Counted from the first letter of the stretch, positions 16,794 to 24,910 are shown. The stretch: 43,258 bases of DNA from a bacterium CG_4_9_14_3_um_filter_65_15 (GCA_002790835.1 PFVX01000088.1:1-43258); one strand, 5' to 3'. The notes: generated by a model from the letters alone, not told the origin. Program-made: numbers and translations.

Positions 16794-17675
16794 ATGCTCA
16801 GCATGACCGGTTTCGGCGGAGGCGAGGGCCAGGCGGGCCCCGTCACCGTGGCGGTCGAACTCCGATCCGTGAACCACCGCTTCCTCGACGTGAGCCTGCG
16901 CCTGCCGGGACCGCTGCAGATCTACGAGCTCGAGATCCGCAAATTTCTCAAGGACACCCTGTCCCGCGGCCGCGTGAGCCTGGCCGCAACCCTGACGGTG
17001 GAAAACGCCTCAGCCACCGCCACGCTGGACGACGTCCGGCTGGATCAGGCCGTGCGCATGCTGCAGGCCGCGGCCGCACGCCTGGAAAAGGTGACCGGAC
17101 AGCCCCAGCCGTTGACCCTGCGCGAACTGGTGGCCGTACCGGATCTGTTCCGGGCAGACGATTCGGGCCTGGAGCCGGAGCAGCTCAAGAAGGCCCTGAT
17201 GGATGGCCTGCAGGCTGCCCAGGTCGCCCTGGTGCAGATGAAGGCGGCCGAGGGCCTGGCCCTGGTCACGGAAATGAACCAGCGACTCGACACCCTGGAC
17301 GTGCTGCTGGAAAAGGTGCGCGGTCTGGCCCCCTTGGCCGCCCAGGAGGTCAAGACGCGCCTGGAAACCCGCCTGGCCGAGATCCTGGACACCCAGCTCG
17401 ACCCCCAGCGGCTGGCCCAGGAAGTGGCCATGCTGGCGGACAAGGCCAACATCAACGAGGAGTGCGAGCGCCTGGGTATCCACATCGCGGCCTACCGGCA
17501 GGCCCTGGTCGAGGGCGGGCAGGTGGCCAAGCGGCTGAACTTCCTGCTGCAGGAGATGCACCGCGAAGTGAACACCATGGGCAGCAAGACCAACCTCATG
17601 GACATCACCCAGACGGTGATCGCCATGAAGGACGAGGTCGAGTCCCTGCGCGAGCAAATCCAGAACCTGGAATAG
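16794..17675 (+). CDS. yicC: YicC family endoribonuclease
   Basis: This 293-residue protein belongs to the YicC/YloC family, shown in E. coli to be an RNA-degrading enzyme. The N-terminus MLSMTGFG, the segment ELRSVNHRFLDVSLRLP and the C-terminal MHREVNTMGSKTN are family hallmarks. ATG at 16794 is preferred over the in-frame ATG at 16788 because AGGGAGG ends immediately before the latter, leaving six bases to the former. gmk follows nine bases downstream, the usual pairing. Confidence 0.95.
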   Translation: MLSMTGFGGGEGQAGPVTVAVELRSVNHRFLDVSLRLPGPLQIYELEIRKFLKDTLSRGRVSLAATLTVENASATATLDDVRLDQAVRMLQAAAARLEKVTGQPQPLTLRELVAVPDLFRADDSGLEPEQLKKALMDGLQAAQVALVQMKAAEGLALVTEMNQRLDTLDVLLEKVRGLAPLAAQEVKTRLETRLAEILDTQLDPQRLAQEVAMLADKANINEECERLGIHIAAYRQALVEGGQVAKRLNFLLQEMHREVNTMGSKTNLMDITQTVIAMKDEVESLREQIQNLE

Positions 17676-17684
17676 GAGACCGGC

Positions 17685-18224
17685 GTGATCATCCTGATCA
17701 CCGGGCCTTCGGGCGCGGGCAAGAGCAGCTTCATCAGGGAACTGATGGCCCAGGATCCGCGCCTGGCGTTCTCCGTCTCCACCACCACCCGGCCCATGCG
17801 GACTGGTGAGGCCGACGGTGTGGATTACGATTTCGTGGATGACGCCGCGTTCGACCGTCTGCTGGCTGCGGACGGGTTCGTGGAGTGGGCCCCCGTGCAC
17901 GGATGCCGCTACGGCACCACCAAGCACCGGTTGGCCGAATTGACCGACGCCGGGCGCATCCCCGTGCTGGATGTCGACGTGCAGGGCGGAGTGAACGTCA
18001 TCGACCTGTACGGGGACGATCTGGTGTCCGTTTTCCTGTTTCCCCCCTCGTGGGAGGAGCTGGAGCGGCGTCTGCGCTCTCGGGGCACCGACAGCGACGA
18101 GGCCATCGCCGGCAGGCTGATGACCGCCCGCAGCGAGGTGACCTTCGCTCCGCGTTACCGCCACTGGATCGTCAACGACGACCTGCAGGCGGCGGTGGCG
18201 AAAATGCGCGCGATCATCGGGTAA
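17685..18224 (+). CDS. gmk: Guanylate kinase
   Basis: This 179-residue enzyme phosphorylates GMP to GDP. The P-loop GPSGAGKSS (7-15), the GMP-binding STTTRPMRTGE and DVDVQGG are all present, although it is slightly shorter than the E. coli enzyme. It starts with GTG, supported by TAGGAG about six bases upstream and only nine bases after yicC. In many bacteria rpoZ and coaBC follow directly; here a protease gene lies between them. Confidence 0.94.
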   Translation: MIILITGPSGAGKSSFIRELMAQDPRLAFSVSTTTRPMRTGEADGVDYDFVDDAAFDRLLAADGFVEWAPVHGCRYGTTKHRLAELTDAGRIPVLDVDVQGGVNVIDLYGDDLVSVFLFPPSWEELERRLRSRGTDSDEAIAGRLMTARSEVTFAPRYRHWIVNDDLQAAVAKMRAIIG

Positions 18225-18266
18225 ATCCCAGAAAAACTCTATGAAATTGCCAATATGTTTAATTAA

Positions 18267-18296
18267 TTGACCATTCCCCATGTGATCCTGTAGGAT
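18267..18296 (+). promoter_or_regulatory. Promoter for the secreted metalloprotease
   Basis: TTGACC (18267-18272), an 18-base spacer and TAGGAT (18291-18296) lie in an unusually AT-rich gap after gmk. Transcription would begin about 60 bases before the protease ATG at 18362. The element makes the protease gene a unit independent of yicC-gmk. Confidence 0.5.
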
Positions 18297-18361
18297 TTGA
18301 TTCGAGATGGTCACTACGACCTGGGAGGGGAGTAAAAACCATCATCCTTAGGGAGCTCGCC

Positions 18362-20113
18362 ATGGTGAAGTTTCTGCACCGCAGCCTATTATGCCTTTTC
18401 ACCCTGTCCCTGTTGTTCACGGTCGCCGGTGCCACCGCGGATGTCGCTTATCTCAACGACAAGGGGCAGACCGTCGTGGGTCCCCGTTGCGGTATTCGAA
18501 CCCCCGCCCCCATGGAACTGGAACGGAATGCCCTGGCGGTCGAGCGGCTGCTCGAGGCCGGGTTCGCCATGGAGAAGGCGATCGTGACGATTCCGGTGGC
18601 CGTTCACGTCGTGCGCCTGGACGACGGAAGCTGTGACGTGACCGACACTCAGATCGCGGATCAGATGATCGTGCTGAACGACGCGTATGCCGGGTACGGC
18701 TTCCAGTTCTCGCTTGCCAGCGTGGACCGGACCGACAACACCAAGTGGTCCACCCACCGCTACGGCAGTGTGAACGAGCGACGGATGAAGGAAGCCCTGG
18801 CCATCGATCCGGCCCACAACTTCAACCTGTACTTCTGTAATATCGGCGGCGGCCTGCTGGGCTACGCCACGTTCCCGGACATGTACCCCGAGGACAGTTA
18901 CATGCACGGGGTGGTGGCCTTGTACGCCAGCGTCCCCGGTGGTGCGGCGGTGCCCTACGACGAAGGCGACACCGTGACCCATGAAGCCGGTCACTTTCTC
19001 GGTCTGTATCACACCTTCCAGGGCGGCTGCACGGGCGGCGACTACATCGACGACACCGAGCCCGAAGGTGAGCCCGCCTACGGGTGCCCCGAAGGCCGCG
19101 ACACGTGTGTCGGCGGCGACGTGGACCCGATCCACAACTTCATGGACTATGTCGACGACTACTGCATGTACGAGTTCACCCACGGCCAGGCCGTGCGCAT
19201 GGACCAGCAGATGACGCTGTACCGTCCGACCATGATGGGCGGCAGCACGGGCACGGCGCCGACCGCTTCGTTCAGCGGCACGCCGACCGGCGGCGAGTAC
19301 CCGCTGGCCGTCCAGTTCACCGACCAATCGGCGGGCGCGCCGACGAGCTGGAGCTGGACCTTCGGTGACGGCGGCACCTCGACGGCCCAGAGCCCCAGCC
19401 ACACCTATAACGCGGCCGGCAGCTACACCGTCAACTTGGTCGTCGCGAACGAGTACGGTTCCGATACGCTGACCCGGACGGCCTACATCAACGTCACCGA
19501 GCCCGGCACGGGCGGAGGCGGCATGCACGTGGCCGATATCGTGGTAACGCGGGTCCTGAGCGGCCGCAAGTACTACGGTCAGGCCACGGTGACCATGGTC
19601 GACGACGGGGGCGCACCCGTTTCCGGCGCCACGGTCGGCGGCCTGCTGAGCGGTGACGGCACCGAAGCCCTGAGCGGCGTGACCGGCACGGACGGCTCGG
19701 TGACCCTGCGGAGCGCGAGGAAGTACTACGGTACCAACGAGTTCTGCTTCGAGGTCACGGACGTCGGCGGCACGTTGGCCTACGTGGCCTCCGCCAACGT
19801 GGTGACCATGGCCTGTGAAAGCGGGGACGTGTTCCGCCGGAACGAAACAGCCCAGACCGGGATCTGGGGCGTCAATCCCAACCCGTTCAACCCGGTCACG
19901 GTGGTCGATTTCCACATGGCCCGGGGGGGACAGGCCTCCGTGCGGATCTACGATATGAGCGGCAGGCTGGTGGAGACCCTGTACGATGGGTTCCTGGGTG
20001 CGGGTCTGCGCTCGTTGACCTGGGATGCCAGCAGCCAGGCCAGCGGCATCTACTTCTGCGAGTTCCAGGTGGGTGACCTGGTCGAGACCCGGAAGCTGAC
20101 CCTGCTCAAGTGA
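18362..20113 (+). CDS. Secreted M43-type metalloprotease with PKD and C-terminal sorting domain
   Basis: This 583-residue exported protein starts with a signal peptide (about 1-26). The catalytic domain carries HEAGHFLGLYH (H207, E208, H211, H217), the zinc-binding HExxHxxGxxH of metzincins, with a Met-turn in NFMDY (M261). Its cysteines and order fit the pappalysin-like M43 family. A PKD domain follows (about 300-380, with WTFGDGGTS), then an Ig-like region. The final 75 residues begin NPNPFNP and contain SVRIYDMSGRLVETLY and ASGIYFCEF, the FlgD-like Ig/type IX-like sorting domain of FCB-group bacteria. It should act at the cell surface or outside. It is flanked by its own promoter and terminator and separates gmk from rpoZ. 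Confidence 0.9.
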   Translation: MVKFLHRSLLCLFTLSLLFTVAGATADVAYLNDKGQTVVGPRCGIRTPAPMELERNALAVERLLEAGFAMEKAIVTIPVAVHVVRLDDGSCDVTDTQIADQMIVLNDAYAGYGFQFSLASVDRTDNTKWSTHRYGSVNERRMKEALAIDPAHNFNLYFCNIGGGLLGYATFPDMYPEDSYMHGVVALYASVPGGAAVPYDEGDTVTHEAGHFLGLYHTFQGGCTGGDYIDDTEPEGEPAYGCPEGRDTCVGGDVDPIHNFMDYVDDYCMYEFTHGQAVRMDQQMTLYRPTMMGGSTGTAPTASFSGTPTGGEYPLAVQFTDQSAGAPTSWSWTFGDGGTSTAQSPSHTYNAAGSYTVNLVVANEYGSDTLTRTAYINVTEPGTGGGGMHVADIVVTRVLSGRKYYGQATVTMVDDGGAPVSGATVGGLLSGDGTEALSGVTGTDGSVTLRSARKYYGTNEFCFEVTDVGGTLAYVASANVVTMACESGDVFRRNETAQTGIWGVNPNPFNPVTVVDFHMARGGQASVRIYDMSGRLVETLYDGFLGAGLRSLTWDASSQASGIYFCEFQVGDLVETRKLTLLK

Positions 20114-20141
20114 TAGGGAACGGCTAGTCAAGCCTTCCTGT

Positions 20142-20174
20142 GGCCCCGGGTGCGAGCCCGGGGCCCGGTTTCTT
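20142..20174 (+). terminator. Strong hairpin terminator after the metalloprotease gene
   Basis: GGCCCCGGG (20142-20150) pairs perfectly with CCCGGGGCC (20157-20165) around a six-base loop. It is followed by a T-rich stretch (TTTCTT at 20169-20174) after three bases. Confidence 0.7.
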
Positions 20175-20208
20175 GACCGGCCGCCGGAGGGTGTCTCTGG
20201 GCCGAATC

Positions 20209-20237
20209 TTGCATTTTTTTCGATAATCCCCTATAGT
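20209..20237 (+). promoter_or_regulatory. Promoter for rpoZ-coaBC
   Basis: TTGCAT (20209-20214), a 17-base spacer that includes a T-tract, and TATAGT (20232-20237) form a good sigma-70-type promoter about 80 bases before the rpoZ ATG. The spacer contains CGATAATCCCCT (20221-20232), repeated exactly at 30651-30662 in another promoter region. Confidence 0.65.
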
Positions 20238-20320
20238 TTGGCGGTTGCAGAAGGTGCGGCCGGTTCTCGGTTTGGGATCCGTCCGTCCGTCGTTTTCCCT
20301 TCGATCGCGAGGAAAGCCGC

Positions 20321-20560
20321 ATGACCTACATTCCGCGCAACAAGGTGACCGACCTGATCCCCAACAAATTCGAGGCCATCAAGATCATCGCACTGGAGGC
20401 GCGACGCCTCAACGAGCGCGCCCATACCTTCAACGTGCAGATCCCCGGCAAGATCACCACTCTGGCGGTGGATCGCCTGATCAACGGGAGGGTCGAATAC
20501 TTCGACGCCAAGGAACGCGCCCGTAAACTGCGCCTGGAAAGGGAGCAGGAAGAGGAGTAG
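20321..20560 (+). CDS. rpoZ: RNA polymerase omega subunit
   Basis: This 79-residue protein fits the omega subunit, which assists assembly of the beta-prime subunit. IPNKFEAIKIIALEARRLNE is the conserved N-terminal block, followed by a charged C-terminal helix. The position between gmk and coaBC, with coaBC starting three bases after its stop, is the standard neighbourhood. Sequence similarity alone is modest, as is usual for omega, so the gene order adds weight. Confidence 0.88.
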   Translation: MTYIPRNKVTDLIPNKFEAIKIIALEARRLNERAHTFNVQIPGKITTLAVDRLINGRVEYFDAKERARKLRLEREQEEE

Positions 20561-20563
20561 CCC

Positions 20564-21835
20564 ATGGCCCGCGCCGACACCGCGGCTCCCCGGATCCTGC
20601 TGATGGTTACCGGCGGCATCGCCGCGTATAAAAGCTGTTTCCTCGCCCGCCTGCTCCAGCAGGCGGGCTTTTGCGTGCGCGCGGCCATGACCCCGGCGGC
20701 CACGCGTTTCGTGGGACCGGTGACCCTGCAGGCGCTGACCGGCCAGCCGGTGGCCACCGACCTGTGGGGGGAAGGCCAGAGCGAGCCCTTAGACCACATC
20801 GAGTATGCCCGCTGGGCGGACATCGCGGTGGTGGCCCCGGCGACGGCGGACATCCTGGCCAAGGCCGCCTGCGGCATCGCCGACGACATCGTCTCCACCC
20901 TGCTGGTGGCCTTCGAAGGCAAGCTGGTCCTGGCCCCGGCCATGAACGACGCCATGTGGCGGCACCCGGCCACCCAGGCCAACTGCGCCACCCTGCGTGA
21001 CCGCGGAGCGGTCCAGGTGGGGCCGGGCGAGGGCTGGCTGGCCTGCGGCACCACCGCGCCGGGACGCATGAGTGAGCCCGAGGAGATTTTGCAGACCGTG
21101 CGCGAGGTGGCCGCCTCCCTGCCGCCTCGCCGGGTCGAGACCCCTTGCGAACCCGATTTCTGGCACGGCCGCAGCGTGGTGATCACCGCCGGGCCCACCC
21201 ATGAGCCCATCGATCCGGTGCGCTACGTGGCCAACCAAAGCACTGGCCACATGGGATACGCCCTGGCGGGCGAAGCCGCTCGCCGCGGCGCCAAGGTGAC
21301 GCTGATCTCCGGCCCGGTGGAACTGCCGGCGCCTCGCGGCCTGTCCGGTTTTCGGGCGGTGACAACGGCGGCTGAGATGGCCGAAGCGGTGACTGCAGCC
21401 CTGGAAGAGGACCCCCAGTGGCTGATCATGGCCGCGGCGGTGTCGGATTTCGCGCCCCAATCGCGGGCCGAGGGCAAGCTCAAGAAAGAGGACCTGGGCA
21501 CGGGATGGTCGCTCCAGATGACCCGCAGCCCGGACATCCTGGGCGAGGTCGTGCCGAAAGTCGCGCCCGAGCACCTGAAGGTGGTGGGTTTCGCCCTGGA
21601 GACCTCCGAGGTCGAGGAGCGCGCCCAGGCCAAGCTGCGGGCCAAGAACATGGACTACATCGTGGCCAACAATCCCACGGCCTCAGGCTCCGGCTTCGGG
21701 CCTGTGGATCACGAGATCCTGCTGCTCGGCGAGCAAGGTCTGCTCTGGCGGAGCGAATCGATGCCCAAAGCCCGGTTGGCCGCCAGTCTGCTGGATCGAT
21801 TGGCCGCGCGCGAGACCGGAGGATCGGCCAAGTGA
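20564..21835 (+). CDS. coaBC: Bifunctional phosphopantothenoylcysteine decarboxylase/synthetase
   Basis: This 423-residue flavoprotein performs two steps of coenzyme A synthesis, joining cysteine to 4-phosphopantothenate and decarboxylating the product. The CoaC half (about 1-190) has VTGGIAAYKS, PAMNDAMWRHPA and the substrate-recognition ACGTTAPGRMSEP. The CoaB half (about 200-420) shows ITAGPTHEPIDPVRY, NQSTGHMG and VANNPTASGSGFG. It is preceded by rpoZ at three bases, and its stop overlaps the GTG start of the next gene. Confidence 0.96.
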   Translation: MARADTAAPRILLMVTGGIAAYKSCFLARLLQQAGFCVRAAMTPAATRFVGPVTLQALTGQPVATDLWGEGQSEPLDHIEYARWADIAVVAPATADILAKAACGIADDIVSTLLVAFEGKLVLAPAMNDAMWRHPATQANCATLRDRGAVQVGPGEGWLACGTTAPGRMSEPEEILQTVREVAASLPPRRVETPCEPDFWHGRSVVITAGPTHEPIDPVRYVANQSTGHMGYALAGEAARRGAKVTLISGPVELPAPRGLSGFRAVTTAAEMAEAVTAALEEDPQWLIMAAAVSDFAPQSRAEGKLKKEDLGTGWSLQMTRSPDILGEVVPKVAPEHLKVVGFALETSEVEERAQAKLRAKNMDYIVANNPTASGSGFGPVDHEILLLGEQGLLWRSESMPKARLAASLLDRLAARETGGSAK

Positions 21836-22734
21836 GCGACGCGGCGCAATATCGGGCCCTGGTCGGGGATCTGCTCACCTGGTTGCGGCAGAATGAAACC
21901 CCGCAGGGCGCCTGGTATTGGGACGAAGACCCCGCACCGGTTGTCGAGCCCCCCGCAAAGGAGGCGGTTGCTCCCAAGGCTCCTGCCGCTCCTGCCGCCA
22001 CCGTGTCCGATGCGGCCCCCGACTCCCCGGATGACGACCCCTTTGCCGCCGAATGCGAAGCCTTCGTGGCCGCCGCCATGGAGCGGATCGGCAGCCACCG
22101 CGCCGAATCCGAAGCCCTGCCCGGCCTGGAGGAAACCGCGCCGCCTGCCGACCCTGCGTCCGCCCTGGACGCCCTGCGGCAGGAGGTCCTGCCGTGCATC
22201 GCTTGCGGCCTGGCCGAGACACGCAAGAACGTGGTGTTCGGTTCGGGCAGCGCGCGGGCCGAGCTCATGATCGTCGGTGAGGCGCCCGGCCGGGACGAGG
22301 ACATCCAGGGGCAGCCCTTCGTGGGCCGCAGCGGTCAGCTGCTGACGAAGATCCTGGCGGCCATCGGCCTAAGGCGCGACGAGGTCTACATCGGCAACAT
22401 CCTCAAATGCCGACCGCCCGACAACCGCGACCCCCTGCCGCCGGAAGTGCTGGCCTGCGAGCCGCACCTGCGCCGGCAACTCGCCATCATCCGTCCGCGG
22501 CTGATCTGCTGCCTGGGCCGGGTGGCGGCCCAGACGCTGTTGCGAACATCCACCTCGCTGACCCGCTTGCGCGGCGAGGTGCACTTCTACGGGGATATCC
22601 CGGTGTTGGCGACCTTCCACCCGGCATATCTGCTGCGCAATCCCGCCGCCAAGCGCGACGCCTGGAACGATGTGCGGATGATGAAGGCCCTGATGGAGGC
22701 CCTCGCGGCCGCCGATCCGGGAAGGGGGGCCTGA
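21832..22734 (+). CDS. Family 4 uracil-DNA glycosylase (iron-sulfur type)
   Basis: This 300-residue enzyme removes uracil from DNA. The glycosylase domain (about 115-295) shows GEAPGRDEDIQGQPFVGRSG (from 149), NILKCRPPDNRDP and HPAYLLRNPAAKRD, all typical of family 4 and phage SPO1 polymerase-like UDGs. C122 and C125 (PCIACGL) with later cysteines should hold the [4Fe-4S] cluster. The first 110 residues are acidic and Ala/Pro-rich, an N-terminal extension common in bacterial homologues. The GTG at 21832 overlaps the coaBC stop (GTGA); the frame stays open further upstream only because it overlaps coaBC. Confidence 0.93.
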   Translation: MSDAAQYRALVGDLLTWLRQNETPQGAWYWDEDPAPVVEPPAKEAVAPKAPAAPAATVSDAAPDSPDDDPFAAECEAFVAAAMERIGSHRAESEALPGLEETAPPADPASALDALRQEVLPCIACGLAETRKNVVFGSGSARAELMIVGEAPGRDEDIQGQPFVGRSGQLLTKILAAIGLRRDEVYIGNILKCRPPDNRDPLPPEVLACEPHLRRQLAIIRPRLICCLGRVAAQTLLRTSTSLTRLRGEVHFYGDIPVLATFHPAYLLRNPAAKRDAWNDVRMMKALMEALAAADPGRGA

Positions 22735-22735
22735 T

Positions 22736-24097
22736 ATGGCCCACCTCGGCCGGCTGCTGATCATCGATGACGACCTGGATTTCTGTTCCGATCTGGCGAT
22801 GGTGTTTTCGTCCCGCCTGTCCACCGCTGTCGCCCATGACGGACCTTCCGGTCTGCGCTTGGCCGAGGAAAGCGGCGCCGACGTGGCGCTGCTGGACGTG
22901 GGATTTGCCCACGGCGGGATGGACGGCCTGGAAGTCCTGGAACGACTGCGTACCCTGGACAAACCGCCGGTGGTGATCATGCTGTCGGGAGCCAAGGACA
23001 TGCAGACGGTGGTCCAGGCGATCAAGGCGGGAGCCTACCACTACATGGTCAAGCCCGCCGACGTGTCCCAGCTCGACAACCTGATCAACAAGGCCCTGGA
23101 GGATCGCCTGAGGCTCAACCAGCTCCAGGCTATGCAGGACGAGGTGAACCGCCTGACGGGCAACTTCATCGCCGGCGATGACAAGACCTACGCCCTCCTG
23201 GAACGCATCCGCAAGGTCGCTCCCACCGACACCACCGTGCTGATCACCGGTGAATCCGGGGTGGGCAAGGAGATGGTGGCCCGGCGTATCCACGCCGAGA
23301 GCCGGCGCCGGGACAAACCCATCCTGAGTCTCAACTGCGGCGCCATACCGGCCGAGCTCATCGAATCGGAGATCTTCGGGCATACCCGCGGGAGCTTCAC
23401 CGGCGCGGCCACCGCCCGGGTGGGCAAGCTGGAACAGGCCGCGGGGGGGCATCTCTTCCTGGACGAAATCGGCGCCAGCCCCGACCCCCTGTAGATCAAG
23501 CTGCTGCGCGCCCTCGGCGAGGGCGTGTTCACGCGCCTGGGGGAAAACCGGGAAATTTCCATGACCTGTCGCATCATGGCGGCGACCAACGACGATCTGG
23601 AAGATGCCGTCGCGGCCGGGAGCTTTCGGGACGCCCTGTACTTTCGTCTGAACCGCTACCGCCTGGAAATTCCCCCGCTGCGTGAGCGCCCGGGGGATGT
23701 CGAGCCCCTGGCCCTCCATTTCCTGTCCTCGTACTGTTTGCGCTTCCACAAACAGATCGATGGGTTCTCCCCTGCGGCCATGGCGGCCCTGCAGCGGGAT
23801 CCCTGGAAGGGCAACGTCCGTGAGTTGAAAAACCGCATCGAGACCGCGGTCATCGAAAGCGAGAGCACGACCCTCACCCTGCGGGACATCCAGAAACGGG
23901 GTCGTCCCTCCGGCGCGTTGGCGAAGACCCGGTACAAGGAGGCCATGGCGGATTTTCAGCGCGAATTCTTTACGGCCCGCCTCCAGGAGGCCGCCGGAAA
24001 CGTGACCCACGCGGCCGAGAATTGCGGCCTGACTCGGCAGCAACTTCAGAAGAAACTGACTCAATTTGGTATTTCGGCAGAAGAATTTAGACCCTAG
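22736..24097 (+). pseudogene. NtrC-family sigma-54 response regulator interrupted by one amber codon
   Basis: Read through, this is a complete 453-position NtrC-type activator. The receiver (1-120) has D11-D12-D13, phosphoacceptor D54 and K106. The AAA+ domain has GESGVGKE (K178), GSFTGA in place of GAFTGA, and FLDEIG. A Fis-type helix-turn-helix ends the protein. Codon 253 (23492-23494) is TAG and falls where relatives carry glutamine before the KLLRAL segment, so CAG to TAG is the simplest change. The frame is intact on both sides and both halves keep family motifs. The truncated 252-residue product would retain the receiver and Walker motifs but lose the rest of the ATPase and the DNA-binding domain. 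Recent mutation, assembly error or suppression are all possible. It starts one base after the UDG stop. Confidence 0.88.
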
Positions 24098-24529
24098 ACG
24101 CAGTTTTCCGGAATTTTTCCCCCGCTTGGGGCCTCTTTTTTGAGGCACTAGAAACTCCTTCATGTCCAAGGAGTTAGGGGATTTCGACCGTCTTAGGTGC
24201 CTCAAAATTGACTCACTCAAGGCCCCCTTGGATACGGGATTACTTAACTCTTGAAATCATAACGACTTCATGAAGTCCGGGTTAAGAAATCTTAAGAAAT
24301 TTTCTTATTTTGGACCGTTCCATGCAATATCCCATGGGGGATCGGAGGGTGATGCCAAGCGTTCGGGCACTCGGCTCGCGTCCACTCTATGACAAAGGGT
24401 ATTGGACCGACTGTATGGCGACCGGAATTGGGGCGTGAGCTGGTCTTGCGGGGGTCGAACCGGCCGACGGGGAATCTGGGCGAGGTTCTCTGACTGGTCA
24501 TCGACCGCCGCGTCCCCAAGGAGGGGGCC
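24098..24529 (+). promoter_or_regulatory. AT-rich structured intergenic region with candidate operators
   Basis: No gene is visible in these 432 bases, but there is dense symmetry. GCCTC (24131-24135) and GAGGC (24142-24146) form a hairpin with a T6 loop. TTTTGAGGCAC (24138-24148) is also the exact complement of GTGCCTCAAAA (24197-24207), so the two pairings exclude each other. Between them AACTCCTT (24153-24160) pairs with AAGGAGTT (24168-24175). CAAGG/CCTTG form a tight hairpin at 24218-24230. GACTTCATGAAGTC (24264-24277) is a perfect palindrome. TTAAGAAAT occurs twice in tandem with a 10-base period (24282-24301). ATCCC/GGGAT form another hairpin at 24329-24342. The first 200 bases are much richer in A and T than the flanking genes. 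Confidence 0.6.
24364..24380 (+). promoter_or_regulatory. Candidate sigma-54 (-24/-12) promoter
   Basis: CGGGCAC, five bases, then TCGCG places GG (24366-24367) and GC (24378-24379) exactly ten bases apart, as the sigma-54 consensus TGGCAC-N5-TTGC requires, with mismatches at the first T and the second T of TTGC. The palindrome at 24264-24277 would be centred about 120 bases upstream of the expected start, a normal distance for an NtrC-family activator site. GG-N10-GC arises by chance in GC-rich DNA, so this is tentative. Confidence 0.3.
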
Positions 24530-24901
24530 ATGTCTGGGGGGAATTCCCAGGTTTTCCTGGTGGGGATCAGCGACGAACTCGTTCGGGAACTGGCTCACAG
24601 GCTGGGTTCGGACTGTCCGGCGATCCTCATTCGAACCGTGGATGACTTTCCCTTGATCTGGAGCCATAGCGATGGCGTGGTCCTGATGATCGATACCCGC
24701 GAAGAGCCATTATCTCCCCACATGCCCGATCTGGCCCGCCGCCTCCTGGCGCGCGGCTTCCGTGTCATCCGTCTGGCCCACGATACGGGCGGTCTTTCGG
24801 GTGTTTGGGACAGCCGGGTCCTGCATCTGCCGTGGGGTGTGCGGCAAAAGGTGCTGCTGTCTGCGATGCTTCGTCAGGCCGCGGCCGAGGCGAAATCCTG
24901 A
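24530..24901 (+). CDS. Small degenerate receiver-like protein, function unknown
   Basis: This 123-residue protein follows a strong AAGGAGGGGG ribosome binding site. No family was recognised with certainty. Strand-helix alternation fits a receiver fold: VFLVGIS, DELVRELAHRL, AILIRTV, then VVLMID with an aspartate at the phosphoacceptor position, FRVIRLA and VLHLPW. The lysine normally before the proline of the last strand is a leucine, and the serine/threonine after strand four is missing, so classical phosphorylation chemistry is doubtful. It sits downstream of the broken sigma-54 regulator and the structured gap, on the same strand. A pseudo-receiver acting by protein contact is my inference. 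Confidence 0.7.
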   Translation: MSGGNSQVFLVGISDELVRELAHRLGSDCPAILIRTVDDFPLIWSHSDGVVLMIDTREEPLSPHMPDLARRLLARGFRVIRLAHDTGGLSGVWDSRVLHLPWGVRQKVLLSAMLRQAAAEAKS

Positions 24902-24910
24902 GACTCCGCC

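Noticed and set aside
23492-23494. Selenocysteine or pyrrolysine at the in-frame stop of the sigma-54 regulator
   Set aside because: Selenocysteine uses UGA, not UAG. UAG is a normal terminator for many genes in the window, the replaced residue is a glutamine in relatives, and no pyrrolysine genes are seen.
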